Assembly (NCBI RefSeq): GCF_017591425.1
Contig: NW_024466599.1
Coordinates: 75,682,501-75,746,500, forward strand
Length of the DNA stretch: 64,000 bases
DNA from: Ochotona curzoniae
Taxonomy: Eukaryota; Chordata; Mammalia; Lagomorpha; Ochotonidae
Direction: 5' to 3'
The first letter of the stretch is position 1. Each line of letters begins with the position of its first letter. Position numbers and translations under genes: made by a program. Of the stretch, positions 12,025 to 23,235 are shown piece after piece. A model generated the notes under the pieces. It was not told where the DNA came from. It was given only the letters and a program-made list of their open reading frames with translations, and searched no databases.

Positions 12025-12668
12025 TTATTTTTTTAAGAGTCACAGAGAAGACCTGGCACCACAGCCTAGTGGCTAAAGTCCTCGCCCTCAACGCATCAGG
12101 ATCCCATATGGGTGCCAGTTTTGAACTGGCGGCCCTGCTTCCCATCCAGCTCCCTGCTTGTAGCCTGGGAAAGCAGTCTAGGATGGCCCAAAGCCTTGGG
12201 ACCCTGGCACCCGCATGGGAGACCCGGAAGAGCTCCTGGCTCCTGGCTCTGGATTGGCACAGCTCTGGCCATTGTGGTCACTTGGGGATTGAATCATCAG
12301 ACGGAAGGCCTTTCTCTCTGTATCTCCTTCTCTCAATATTCTCTCCATATATCTAACTTTGCAATAAAAATGAATAAATCTTCAAAAAAAAAAAGAGTCA
12401 CAGAGAGAAGGAGAGACAAAGATAGATCTTTCAACTGCTGGTTCACTTCCTAAGTGGCCACAAGGGCTGGAGCTAAGTTGATTCAAAGCCAGGAGCCAGG
12501 AACTTCTTCTGGGTCTCTCACATGGGTGCACAGTCCCAAGGCTTTGGACCATCCTCCCAGGTTACAAGCAGAGAGCTAGATGGGAAGTGGAGCAGCTGGT
12601 ACATGAACCAGCACCCATGAGCTTCTGGTGCTGTGCAAGGTGAGGATTTAACCACTAGGCTAATACAC
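12025..12668 (-). mobile_element. Lagomorph SINE interrupted by a younger SINE
   Basis: Its poly(A) end (as T) is at 12025-12034 and its body at 12393-12668, ending at a head-type 'accactaggctaatacacca'. Split by the copy at 12051-12392. Confidence 0.85.
12051..12392 (+). mobile_element. Pika-type SINE nested in another SINE
   Basis: Full length from the tRNA-like head 'cagcctagtggctaaagtcc' to the A tail. Direct repeats AAGAGTCACAGAGAAG (12035-12050) and AAGAGTCACAGAGAGAAG (from 12393) mark insertion into the minus-strand SINE at 12025-12668. Confidence 0.9.
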
Positions 12669-13469
12669 CAAAAGTGCAAACATTTTATAAGTGTGAGTGA
12701 CACAGAGAATGACCCAAAGCTTGCATGCTCTGCAATCTCTCCAAGTCAAAGAGGAGGAGGAATTTACTTTGGAATTGAATTCAACTAAGTGTTTCTGTCA
12801 TGTTACACAATTCTGGCTTCTTAGCCACTGTACCTGGACTTGGCTTCCCAAATTCACGCAGGACATCAAGATCTCAGTCATACGGTAAGTTAATGGGGCT
12901 GATGGATTAGGGTGGAGAACCTCAGCAGAGTCCTGGTTCAGCCTGGCTTCTCCACTTCCTGGCTCGCCATACACTCATAACTTTGCACCTGCTCCACCAG
13001 AGGACAATGAGGGGGGTCTCCTGAGCCTGAACTCCGACCTCCAAGCTGTAAGCCTAAGTCTTTCCCTTTTTAAGAATGTTCTTTGCATTCCTGAAGGTAT
13101 TTTAGTTAATGTAACAAAAAGCTAGCAGAACTCCTGATACACATTGGGTATAAAAGCAAAAACCGACAGAGAAAGCACGATGTCCTGGACCCCACACCTA
13201 CAGCTTCCGACAGTGTCTCCATCTCCACCCTCCAGACGAGTCTGCTCTGAATCCTGCTGGACTTATCACTACACGCACAAGCCAGCTGGTGTCCTGCTCA
13301 AGTTATTCTCAACAGTTTACACATAGGGAAGCCCTCACAGACCCAGATTCATTCTTCTCTCAGAGTTCTAGTGGGGCTTATACGCAAATGGAGGAAAAGA
13401 TCAAAATGTTTAATGTGGACATCTGTTTAGACGATCAAACTAACATCACAAGAAGAACTTTAGCAATCT

Positions 13470-13690
13470 GTGTGGTAGAGATAGCCAGGCAGATAGAAAG
13501 AGAGCGTCTATCCACTGCTTCATTCCCCAGATGGCCAGCTCCACCCAGATCTTCTCTGTGGATGGTAAGGACCCAGGGTCTGCATGACCAGGCAGCTGGG
13601 GTCAGGAACCAGAGCTAAGCATCTGACTCAGCTTCTCTGGGTAGGTGCTGTCACACAGTGGGACAGGCTGCCTCAGGGAAGGCCTGCCAT
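13470..13690 (-). mobile_element. Old SINE fragment
   Basis: 'gagcgtctatccactgcttc', 'ccccagatggcc' and 'ggtcaggaaccagagctaag' follow reverse-SINE order. Heavily diverged. Confidence 0.5.
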
Positions 13691-13699
13691 TACATCCAG

Positions 13700-13985
13700 G
13701 AACGCCTGGCTACTTCCCAGCTACTCTGCTTCCAGCTGAGCTCAAAGGTCACATGCCTGGGAGGTAAGCGAAGGTGGCTCCAGTGCCGGAGTCCCTGCTG
13801 CCTACGTGCGAAACGAGGATGCAGTTCTGGGCTGAAGGTTTCGGCCTGCCCCACCCGGGAGGTTGTGAGCATCTGGAAAAGGTATCCTTGCAAGGCAGAT
13901 ATCTCTTGCTTTGTGTCTGTGTGTGCGTGTCTCTCCCTTTCTCGCCATCACTCGGCCGAAAAAAATAATTAAAAAAACAAAAAAG
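13700..13985 (+). mobile_element. Old SINE
   Basis: 'gctactctgcttccagctga', 'gtctctccctttctcgcc' and an A-rich tail at 13960 in SINE order. Confidence 0.5.
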
Positions 13986-14402
13986 CACAGAAACCTAGCT
14001 ACTCAGACACAGCCAGTGTACTCCATACTTGGAGTCTTGCTGCTATGCTAAATGTTCACTCCAGAGGGCTTTAAACTTAGAATTTAACAGTTAGGTTTTA
14101 GGAAGATTTTCTGGAAATATAAACTGATTAAGTAAATAAACATCCTCTATTCTGGAGAGAAGTCACGACTCATCAGAAAGAGTCTTTCAATAGAGAGAGA
14201 AAAAAAAAAGATTTTAAAACTCTACATTCAAAGTGAAAAGTCCATACTGACCTTTTCATGGAAGGGTTCTTTGAAGGATGCCTTCCATTTTTCATGACAG
14301 GGAATTAATTATTCAGCTGATATGAAATTAGATACTGACTTTTCCCTATTACAAAGCCCAGTATCAGCATTTTCCTCTACTCAAGACGAAGAGAATACAT
14401 AC

Positions 14403-14446
14403 CTTTTCTCCAAATCTCTGATTTTCTCTCTTAGTGGTTCAACAAT
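14403..14446 (-). CDS. UXS1: UXS1 coding exon 4 (stem coiled coil)
   Basis: This is a 44-nt exon on the minus strand. The acceptor reads attattattccag and the donor AAAAG|gtatgt. It encodes IVEPLREKIRDLEK plus two bases of the next Ser codon. The heptad-like spacing of V, L, I and L fits the continuing coiled coil of the stem. Human UXS1 has Met at the first position as I recall it; here the codon is ATT (Ile). It is phase 0 in and phase 2 out, consistent with both neighbours. Confidence 0.95.
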
Positions 14447-15075
14447 CTGGAATAATAATGATAATAATCAATTTTAAAACAAAAGCAATTTTTTATCACT
14501 TTTACCCCATTTTGACATTTCGGATAAGCATGATAAGATGCAAAATCGATTTTAATTTCTACCAATTGACTTCCAATCTGAAATTAAGGCAAGTTACTTG
14601 AATCACCATGCTAGAATTACACAGGTAAATGACATGCTAGATCTCACTCCAGTTACCTTTTGATCAGGAAGAAAAAAAAAGGGACTGCAGGTTCATTAAA
14701 CCGGGCAGGTCAATACGACCTCTCTCTTTCCAGGAAGAAAAGAATCCCCCAAGAGCAGCCTAGGAAACTCCACCTCCTGTTCCTGTAGTGAGATCCAAGT
14801 GCTCAGCATGTAAACTGCAGGGCATGGCCGAGTCAACCCACATTCACATTCATAATGTGAGCTTGGGCAGAAATAGTGACCCAAGGCTTCTCTAGGACGC
14901 CAGAGCCAACATGAATGACTCCAGTCTCTTTCTGCAGCCAAGACAGTGGGGCTATTTATCCATGGCCTCCCACCTGTTTTAGGGTCATGACCTACTCAGG
15001 GGAATGCACATTGGTACTCCCCATCTCTTCTAGGCAATCAGTTCAAGTGTGAGTCAATTATTTCTGTCCCTAAGG

Positions 15076-15480
15076 TGATAGTTAATACATCATGTAAGGA
15101 CTTATTCCAATATCCCACCCTGGACCCTGCGCCATTTCTTCTTCCTCATAGCTCACAGGATTCGCGCCAGTCCAGCCATCCACCAATCGGACGTAACCTG
15201 GCATTCCACCTGAGAATCCCACCCCCAATCTCCCAGCCCCTTCCCCAACCACGCCCACTCACCAATCATCCCCAGGCATTCACCTGCAGGCACCAATCCC
15301 CTGGGGCCTTGACCTCAATCCCTCCAAATCCCCGCCCCCCACACCTTGCAGACAAAAAAGGCCCCCAGGTGCGGTTCTCTCTCTTGCTCTTGCTCTCCTT
15401 GGTTCCTCTCCCCTGCTCTTCCTCTCTCTCTCCTCCTTCTTACCTCCCTTTCCTCCCCTTCCCTGTTCCTGCCCCACTCG

Positions 15481-15520
<40 letters not shown>

Positions 15521-15623
15521 TCCTTACTCTCCTCCTCCCCCTTTCCCCTTCTCCTTCCCCTTTTCCTGCCCCGCTGGAATAAACTTCCTAAGATATGTTG
15601 TTGCGTCTGGTGTTTTCAGCTCA
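15076..15623 (+). mobile_element. Putative LTR with pyrimidine-rich R region
   Basis: Contains three CCAAT-type boxes (accaatcgg near 15182, caccaatcatc near 15259, caccaatccc near 15291), an A-rich TATA-like spot near 15352, a long CT-rich tract and AATAAA at 15578-15583, followed by a short TG-rich tail. This layout suggests a gammaretrovirus-like LTR in plus orientation. Ends are approximate because no target duplication was identified. Confidence 0.5.
15483..15518 (+). repeat. (TC)n microsatellite
   Basis: Eighteen uninterrupted TC units inside the putative LTR at 15076-15623, within UXS1 intron 3. Confidence 0.95.
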
Positions 15624-15937
15624 CGGTAAAGAACCAGGTTGCGAGAATTAGCTGCGCGTAAAGTATCTTAATATCGTATGACCTAAAACTAGAACTCTTC
15701 CATTCTTTTAAATAACTAACACATCACACCCTTAAAATCAGGCAGTGGTCACCAAGAGACTGCTTCTCCAGGAGAGTAAGCAGGAAGCCTCCTCTTGATT
15801 AACGGAATAATCTTCTGAGCAATGGTTTTGAATCCCACAACAGCACTAAGTTATCCAAACAGACACCAGCACCAGCAGGGACAAGGGGATGGCGAAATGC
15901 AGCAATGCAACAGAAGACAACGTGGAAAGAGACTAAC

Positions 15938-15986
15938 CTCTTCAATCTTGCTTTCAATTTTGAGTTCGCTGGTTTCCTGGATAGAC
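15938..15986 (-). CDS. UXS1: UXS1 coding exon 3 (lumenal stem, coiled coil)
   Basis: This 49-nt exon on the minus strand has acceptor ctactcaacag and donor GAG|gttagt. It completes the split Arg codon and encodes SIQETSELKIESKIEE. Human UXS1 has SIQENGELK at this place from memory, so the Glu-Thr-Ser triplet looks like a lineage difference. The segment is charged and helical and begins the lumenal coiled-coil stem that helps tether and oligomerise the enzyme. It ends in phase 0, matching the start of exon 4. A second in-frame acceptor lies 15 nt upstream (see separate entry). Confidence 0.95.
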
Positions 15987-16001
15987 CTGTTGAGTAGAAA
16001 G
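15987..16001 (-). promoter_or_regulatory. UXS1: Alternative 3' splice site extension of UXS1 exon 3
   Basis: On the minus strand the intron 2 end reads ttttgtag, then 15 nt ending in caacag, then exon 3. Using the upstream AG (16002-16003) adds exactly 15 nt in frame and inserts Ser-Phe-Leu-Leu-Asn between Met and Arg. I recall a human UXS1 isoform five residues longer with NMSFLLNRS at this point, so the choice appears conserved. The insert would sit in the lumenal stem just after the membrane anchor. Confidence 0.8.
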
Positions 16002-16408
16002 CTACAAAACTGAGATCAATGGAAAGGCTCTGTGACTTCAAGATATGCTTCCGATAAATCATGACACTAGCACTTGAGCCCATCTCCTTGTCCCGTTCAA
16101 GTGTCTGTCCTGGGTGCTCACTGCCCCTTGAAGGGTGTGGCAGAGGGAGCAGACCTTGCATACCCATCCATGAGCACACCGCTGTCCAAAGGGACTGGAT
16201 CTAGAACTCCCCTCCCACACTAAAATCTGCTGATGTTTGTTCCTTACATAAGAAGGGATATATCTGCACATAACCTAGGAACATTCTCCTCCCATTTGCT
16301 TTAAGTCATCTCTAAATGATCTCTGATGTCTGACACAATGTAATTGCTTTGTAAATTGTTGGTACACCATAACATCGAAGAAAGAATAACCTGGAAAACA
16401 AGTCTGGA

Positions 16409-17073
16409 TGTTGGGGTCCGTGCAGTGGACATGGGGACATGAAGAGGTGAAGAGTGTTGTTCCATTGCAGGCAGGGCCGCAAGGAATTTCCCCCGCTGTT
16501 CAGCAGGGCCCGCCCAGTGGATGTCTCTACAACCACCTGAATTCATCTCCACCTTCTTTTGCATGGACACCGGACCACCCTGCGGAAGAATTCTAATCCA
16601 TCCTGGCATTTGCTACTGCAAGGCTGGCCTTTTGCTCAGTCTGAGCTTGGAGGTCAATGTCTTGCAAAAGGGCCCTTTATTATTCCTACTGTCTTGGCTG
16701 TCCCCATTGAGCCTATGCTAATCAAGGGATCTAGATTTAGGCTTTCATTCTTTCCTCATTCTTTAGGTTCCCCTTTTCTTTGTGATACAAGATTGAATTG
16801 TAGGATAAGAATTGTAGCAGGAACTTCTAGGTACTGGCAGCAGGAACTTCTAAGTAATACTATGGCAGAGTTATCTTTAGAAACACCCACTTGACTGTGA
16901 CGTAAAAAGTCTGAGCCAGAGTTTGACTGATTTTGTATAAATAAAGCGGACAGCTTTTGTGCATCGTCCATTATGATCATGAGGTCCTAGTGGTCTGTCT
17001 CTTTCTTTCCTCTTTACGCCTCATCCATGTACCCTTCGAGAGTTCCGAACTCAACTGGAGCAGGACTCTGGCA
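16409..17073 (+). mobile_element. ERVK-like solo LTR, copy B
   Basis: The second copy of the LTR family seen at 9463. It starts TGTTGGGGTC and ends GACTCTGGCA. Flanks are TCTGGA (16403-16408) and TCTGTA (17074-17079), a 6-bp duplication with one change. It shares TGTATAAATAAAGCGGAC and the following pyrimidine tract with copy A, and lacks part of copy A's middle region. It sits in UXS1 intron 2, about 420 bp upstream (in gene sense) of exon 3. Confidence 0.8.
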
Positions 17074-17859
17074 TCTGTACATATTCTGCTCCGATTTAGC
17101 CACCAGAGGCCCAAATCCATTTTTAATATGCAGCTGATTAAATCCAGGAATACGGAGTGCCCTGTGCATTACCTAATGGAATGTTGATACGAAACTACAA
17201 CAATCTCCTTTCCATCTTGCCTCATGATGGGACATTTAAAGAGAAGCAAGAAGTATTTCTATAAGAGCACGTGTTTGCCTGCTGAGCCTTTTCCACAATT
17301 TAATGCAAAATGGAGTATTTCCAAGTAAAAACACAGAGCTCCTTCAGACGGGATCTGAGCACCCCACCCAGCCACACACAGCCGGCCTTGTCAGGAGACA
17401 CAGCAGCCCTGGTGGCGAGATGCAGACCAACACCACCCCACCCACCTTGCAAGGCCAACTTCACAGGACAAGCTTCCTGGGGCACGGGCACCATTCACAC
17501 AGCATTTAAGGCTGATGCCAACTTCATCCTCACAGTTCGGAGTGCTATTCTGACATTTCTCAATGTCATGAAACATAGCAGAGTGAATTTTTCTTTACAT
17601 GAAAAACTGGGCTAACAATGTCAAATGTTTTAAGATCAATGCTTGTTATGTTTTGTAGATTAAAAAAAAATCCAAAAAGTTTATTACTTATTTAATTTGA
17701 CTAATTCCTAATCCTTCTATGCAGACACAGCTTTTGCTTTTACACGCGTCCCTCCTGACCTATTAGGAAGCACAAGTTACTCAGGCTTGGAGTACAAAGC
17801 TCCCTAAGGTTGCTCTGGCATACACAGGTGGCCTCAGGCCCCACACTCCAAACAGCCTG

Positions 17860-18170
17860 AGCACCCCTCATCTGAAAACCCTAAAGCTAAAATGCTCCAA
17901 AATCCAAAACTTCCTGAGTACTGATGTGGTGCCCCAACTGGAAAAGTCAATATTTTATCTTATGTGACCTGCCACAGTCAAAACATACATATAAATACTG
18001 CATAAGACCACCTTCCAGCTATGTGTCTAAGGTATTTGGGAAACATCAATGACGATTGTTTTGACTTGGGTCCCCACCCAAGATATAGCATGATGTACAA
18101 GCAAACATTAAAAAAAAAAAAAAAAATCCCAAATCCAGATCACTTCTGGTCCCAAACTTGAGTTAGCTCC
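17860..18170 (+). mobile_element. Old DNA-transposon-like element, copy 1
   Basis: Contains 'aaatgctccaaaatccaaaa' near 17890 and 'cacttctggtcccaaac' near 18145, words I associate with an old mammalian DNA transposon with terminal inverted repeats. I cannot name the family with certainty (a Tigger-like element is possible). An A-run splits it at 18110. Confidence 0.55.
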
Positions 18171-18536
18171 CTGGAGCCACGTCAGCCGGTCCCTCTGGAA
18201 AGGCTCTGCAGAAGCACCGGCTGTGCTGCTTGCCAAGCTACCTACATGTGGTCACTGGCCTTCAGTGGTGTGAAAGCCAGGGTGTGGGCTCCAGGGTAGG
18301 GCAGGGAGTGGGCAATCTGAAGGAAAAGCTACTGCATCTGGGTGCTGCTTGGGTAAATGTTAATATCAGGTGATCCCTGTGAATATGCACATAAGAAAGG
18401 GTTTTATGTATGAACTACACAAAATTCAATTTCATTTCAAAAATATTCTCCGATTAACCCACGACATCTATGGCCTATCAGCAGCAACTAAAATGTGTCT
18501 ATAAAACCCAACCATAAAACAATTAAAAACAGTTAC

Positions 18537-18564
18537 CTCATATTAACGAAGTTTCCCCAAACAG
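18537..18564 (-). CDS. UXS1: UXS1 coding exon 2 (end of signal anchor)
   Basis: This is a 28-nt micro-exon. Read on the minus strand it follows acceptor tttttcacag and precedes donor gtaact. With the split Ser codon from exon 1 it encodes S-VWGNFVNM and the first two bases of an Arg codon, identical to the mammalian UXS1 sequence as I remember it. It completes the transmembrane anchor and enters the lumenal stem. It is too short for ORF finders and was found by protein recall plus splice phase. The 30.3-kb first intron separates it from exon 1. Confidence 0.95.
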
Positions 18565-19087
18565 CTGTGAAAAAAGAAGACAAAGATAATATTTAAATCC
18601 ACAACACTCAGGGTTTTATTTTTATATAAACATGATTTTTAATATTTATCAATATCAATATTTTAAAGCTGACTGAGAAAATGACATTCTAGTCCATGAA
18701 GACTACAAAGTCGCCACTTGATTTTCCAAAATCCACCTAAAATGAAAATAGAACTCCTGTTTGGCCTTTGCAGTTGAAGGGTGATGAGCTTCTGATGAAC
18801 AGAATGGCCCAACGTTTGCCTGGGAGAGGATCCTGCAAAAACTGAAAGCCTGCATTCCTAAAGGGAAGTGAAGGGTTCAAGTCAGCCCCCACTCCCCCCT
18901 CCCCCGCCCACCTTTAAATGTTGATGAAGCTGTGTCTTAGCATCATCAGTTCTAGGCACTCACCAATTTCCCTTCTACAGTCTGCTCTGCCAGGCTTTCC
19001 CTGGTAGGCAGGCTAGTGGACACAAGCCAATGGACACAGTCCTCCACACAGGGTCTAACCCCTAATACAGTGTTACTGCAGGTCACT

Positions 19088-19405
19088 GTTGCAGTTTGAA
19101 TGTCTGCTGAAGTGAGGTCTCCACATCAGTGACGCATGATGAATTGGGACCAGGTGGGCAGACAGAACTGGGTCTAGTGGATTAATGGGTCACAAGAAGG
19201 GTATCTTTGTTGTGAAGATCGAGTTTCCTCTGGCAAGCTTCCCGTCCCACCATGGTGCATTCCTTTCTGCCCTGACCTAGCAGATGCCTCTGACATGCAC
19301 TTGACCTTCAAGAAGCATGGCTTTGATACACCTCTTTCCTTTGTAACTTGTTCATTCTCTGATGTTTTATCACATCAACACAAACCAGACTAAGACAATG
19401 GTTTG
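19088..19405 (+). mobile_element. MaLR-type LTR (MST/THE1/MLT1 group)
   Basis: Starts with gttgcagtttgaatgtctgc and ends with caacacaaaccagactaaga, both hallmarks of mammalian apparent LTR retrotransposons. Between them are 'gtctagtggattaatgggtc'-like and 'tctgccctgacct'-like segments in family order. It is strongly diverged, so an old insertion. Confidence 0.7.
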
Positions 19406-19495
19406 AAAATGCAACTCTAGACCATGAGCAATCACCGTAAGCTAAAGAAACCTTTAACATAAAATGTGTAGACCTGATATTTCATACACATTTCC

Positions 19496-19694
19496 AGGTG
19501 GCTTGGGACCCTGCACCCATGTGGGAGACCCAGAAGAAGCTCCTGGCTCCTGGCTTCGAAAAAGTTCAGCTCCGGGTGTTGTGGCCACTTGGGGAGTGAA
19601 TCAGCAGAAGGAAGATCTTTGTCTCTCTTCTCTCTTTCTCTGTGTAGATTTGATTTTCCGATAAAAATTTAAAAATCTTTAAAAAAAAAAAAAG
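19496..19694 (+). mobile_element. SINE, 5'-truncated
   Basis: Starts in mid-body at 'tggcttgggaccctgcaccc' and runs to a 14-base A tail. Confidence 0.8.
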
Positions 19695-21346
19695 GTGGTG
19701 GTGGGAGAATGCTAGTGATTCCATAAAGACACTTCTATATCTTTAAATAGAAGAGAAAGCTGCTGACAGAGAAGGCAACCATAATAAACTCAAGTGGCAA
19801 GGAAGTGAGAAATGTGAGAAACTAACATACAGCCGTAGGAGGTTCATTAAAAAAAAAAGAAAGAATGTCTACATCTTTGGATGTAATTTTAGAGTATTAC
19901 TCTCAGGAAATAATTATATATACTCATACAAGAAAGCTGTCTTCAGAAACATCATGACCTTATTTATGCTCACACCCATGAGCAAGAACAAACCTAAATA
20001 TCCCCAAGCTGGATCAATTATGCTACAACTGTTCAGGGTCATGGCTGACAGTCCTGTAACCAACTACAGGTTAACAAGGGGAAGGCAGAATGACGTCTTT
20101 GGATCACAGCCACACAGTAGCCTCCAGAATGAAGACCCAAAGACATAGGGTAAAGTCTCTACTTTATGGCGACAACTGCAGAAATGTGACAGTGTGTATG
20201 TGTCAACAGTAACGGCTAACAGGACCAGGAGCACTCCCAGCAGGGCCTGTGGGCTCACGTTCTTCCTGGTCTCTCTGTGCAACATTCCTTCCTGCTGGCC
20301 GTGAGCCAGGGGCCTGTCGGCACTGAGGATCTTCACCCAAGGAAACCAGCAAGCCCAGACAAATTTCTTCATGGTCAAGGGGAGGGTAGGAAGGCTGGAC
20401 AGTTTCAGGTTTTAAGGCTGGCTTTGAGGCGAGGGAAGCTACTTCCTAAGATCTCCCTTAGGAAGAAGCTTGGAATGGAAGACAGCAGGAACCAGGGAGA
20501 CCTGGTTCTGCTCTGAGGCCTTCCAGCCTCCTCCTGTTCAAAGGACCCGGCATGCTCAAGGGCCATTCTTTAGAGTTTTCAGAGCCCCAAACACGAACAT
20601 GTTGCTATGACACAACCAACTGACACAATAAATACCTGGCATGACTTCCACGCTCCAAATTACATCACAAGAAAGAGACTGAAACTGCCCAAGTCCTGAG
20701 TTTACTGTTCCTCAGTGATTCTTCTCCCCTGTATTTATGCACTTACGTGCTTTTGCAAAAGGAGGGGAGAGATTCTAAGTGCCCTGCCACACGCTGCATG
20801 CCCCCTCGGTTCTTGGGTTCTTGGTCTCCAGCCGACTCCAACACTGAGAAGCCCCCACTCACTACCCAGAGCCACCCAAGGCCAGGAGCACTTTACTGTG
20901 CCAACCGCAACAACAGGCAGCCTCTCACTTGCTCTGCTGAAGAATTCTCTATCAGGGGCCTTGTCCCTCAAAGGGGCAGCCAGGCATTATTAATGGATGA
21001 TCTCCACAAATATCTGAAACAAAGTGAACTGAATTAAACTCTTATACCTAACACCTGGAGTCAGTATCAAACGAATAAATACAAGAGAGACATAAATCTA
21101 CTATTACTGACAAAAGCTTAAACTGAATTCCCTGAACACATTTCAAAACACGATGAATTTATTCCTGTCTTTCATATAAATTTTAACAATACTGTTGCGC
21201 ACAAACTGAGGACCAATGGTTTCACAATTCTCGTTATGTTATGTCTTTGTATATACTCTGTGGTATACAGGGAAACCCAGTTCAAGAAAGTCTAAATTTT
21301 CACACAGAGTCAAAAGTTGAGTTATTTCCAAGGGTATGATTAGAAA

Positions 21347-21632
21347 TGGGGGCTGGTTAAGTGAGTTAAGCCACTGTTTATGACACAGTGCCCCAGTGCT
21401 AATCAGTGTTGGCTGCTGTTTCCAGTCCAGCATCCTGCTAGTGCACCTGGAAAGGCAGTGTGGATGATGCCCAAGTCCCCCCACTCCACCTGCTGCACCT
21501 GAGGAACCTCCAGGACATTCCAGCCTCAGCCCTGGCTACCACAGTCATTTGGGGAGTGAACCAGTGGTTGGAAGGTCTCTATCTTTTCATTTCTTCAAAG
21601 AAATCTTCATAAATCTTCATAGTAAAGAAAAA
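21347..21632 (+). mobile_element. Lagomorph SINE, diverged
   Basis: Head 'gggggctggttaagtgagtt', body 'catttggggagtgaaccagt', A-rich tail. Confidence 0.7.
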
Positions 21633-22994
21633 AATGAGTGTCTTTTCCAATGAAGAAGAATACAACAGTGCTTTTGGAGTCTGTGTTAGTCTAAGCAGGC
21701 TCTGCATCAGCTAGCACTTGAGACAGCTCCTTTTGGAGCACAATCTCTGAATCTGAAGTGGGGTGGTCTTGTGGACTTGGTAAGAATTCCTAAAAGTCCA
21801 GGGCAAGGATCCCCTGAAACACACACACAAAACCCCGTGCCCAGAGCTTTCTAAAGCCTCCAATGAACCAGAGGTCACAAGCAAACTAAAACACCAGCAG
21901 CTGAGAATTCACACAAGCTTGCAACTTTCGGGAGAACAGGACAGGCAGAACAGAACCTGTCAGCCCGCTGGGGAAGGCAGGTCTGCAGCAGACACGTCAA
22001 CAGCACTGTGACAATGCTGGACCTATTCTGCTTGCTATTTCAATCTAGCAAGCCCAGGTATTTCACGCTGCATTCCACGAAGAGGCAGAACTTCAGGAAG
22101 CTGCTCCACCCCTTTTCCAGCACAAGCCCAAGGTACACAGTCTGTGTTGCTGTAAGGCATGCCTACAGACCTGGATGGGCAGCCACACCTGCCATGCCTC
22201 CCAGACTCCTTCACTGCCCAGCCACCAGACACCGGAAGAACCTGCAGCACAGGGCAGGACAGGTGAGACTCAGCATACAACAGCTGCACCTTCTACTTGG
22301 CAGTGTGCGTTGTGACCAAAACGCAGCAGGATGCTGAGGGAGGAAAGCCTGGGAAGCCGGATGGAGAAGCTTTCCCCCTAAGCTGAGCCGGTTAACAGAA
22401 AACAGGGGAGGTCCACCTGGAACTACAGGAAGCATGAGCATGACACTCATTCTAGGAAAAGAAAAGAAAACAAAACCCACAGTACAAGTCACCAGCTGGG
22501 CACTGGGCACCTAATCCACATTATGCACCTAGACAACCGAACTGAACAAGCATGGGGAGAAATGGCGTGTCTTAAAACAGCAGGAACACTGGCAGTCAGC
22601 AGGCATAAATGCAGGTCTTTTAAAAATCAATTATCAACATAATTTACTGAGTTACTCCTTTAGGCCAAGCAAGCCACAAAGCTCCATGAACAAGGCTCCT
22701 AACCGTGTGGATCTTTAGCAGTGAAAAGCTCTCCAGGACCTGGCAATGACTGAGGTCGGGGTCAGCCCACAATGTCCAAGCTTCCATGGGGTTCCACGGC
22801 CTGGACTCCAGCCCTGAGTCAGAATCTGCGAGATTCTCCAACCTGCCAGGTGGGCCCTCGCCTGAGTGTTCTTCCAACTCGTGCCCTCCCTCAGTTCATA
22901 CAGCTCTCAGTCCAAAAGTCACTTGTGGGCACCTCAGAAATGGAAGCTCCACCTGCTGCCCCCAGGCCCGTACACCTGCACATGCTGGGCACCC

Positions 22995-23235
22995 TCACCT
23001 AATTGGCTTGGGACCAGACGCGCTCTTGACGTTTTCAGATATCCTGGGCATGGGACACAAGTCTGCATGTGGAGCGGATTTGTTTCATATGTGCATTATC
23101 CACATGGCCTGGAGGCCATTTTATTCATCCTTAAAAAAAAAAAATTCATGGCATGACATTTTCCGTTTGTGGCATCACACTGGGGCTCAAAAAGTTCAGA
23201 CTTCAGACAATTTCAGATTCAGATGTTGAGATTAC
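22995..23235 (-). mobile_element. Old DNA-transposon-like element, copy 2
   Basis: Same family as 17860-18170 in the opposite orientation. The reverse complement shows 'gaactttttgagccccag' and 'ctggtcccaag' at corresponding places. Internal parts are shortened. Confidence 0.5.

Larger units (their letters stand above)
7153..14402 (-). other. UXS1: UXS1 intron 4
   Basis: A 7.25-kb intron between exons 4 and 5. It contains a 54-bp triplicate repeat (8164), a solo LTR (9463-10248), a nested pair of SINEs (12025-12668) and older SINE pieces near 11160, 13470 and 13700. The intervals 7153-8163, 8326-9456 and 10255-11159 show nothing I can name. Confidence 0.9.
14447..15937 (-). other. UXS1: UXS1 intron 3
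   Basis: A 1.49-kb intron between exons 3 and 4, with a putative LTR carrying a pyrimidine-rich tract at 15076-15623. The segment 14447-15075 shows no recognisable feature. Confidence 0.9.
15987..18536 (-). other. UXS1: UXS1 intron 2
   Basis: A 2.55-kb intron between exons 2 and 3. It contains an ERVK-like solo LTR (16409-17073) and an old DNA transposon fragment (17860-18170), both described separately. The rest shows no recognisable feature. Confidence 0.9.

Noticed and set aside
15075..15629. A 184-codon Pro/Ser/Leu-rich frame
   Set aside because: Produced by the pyrimidine-rich LTR and its (TC)n tract. No start context or similarity.
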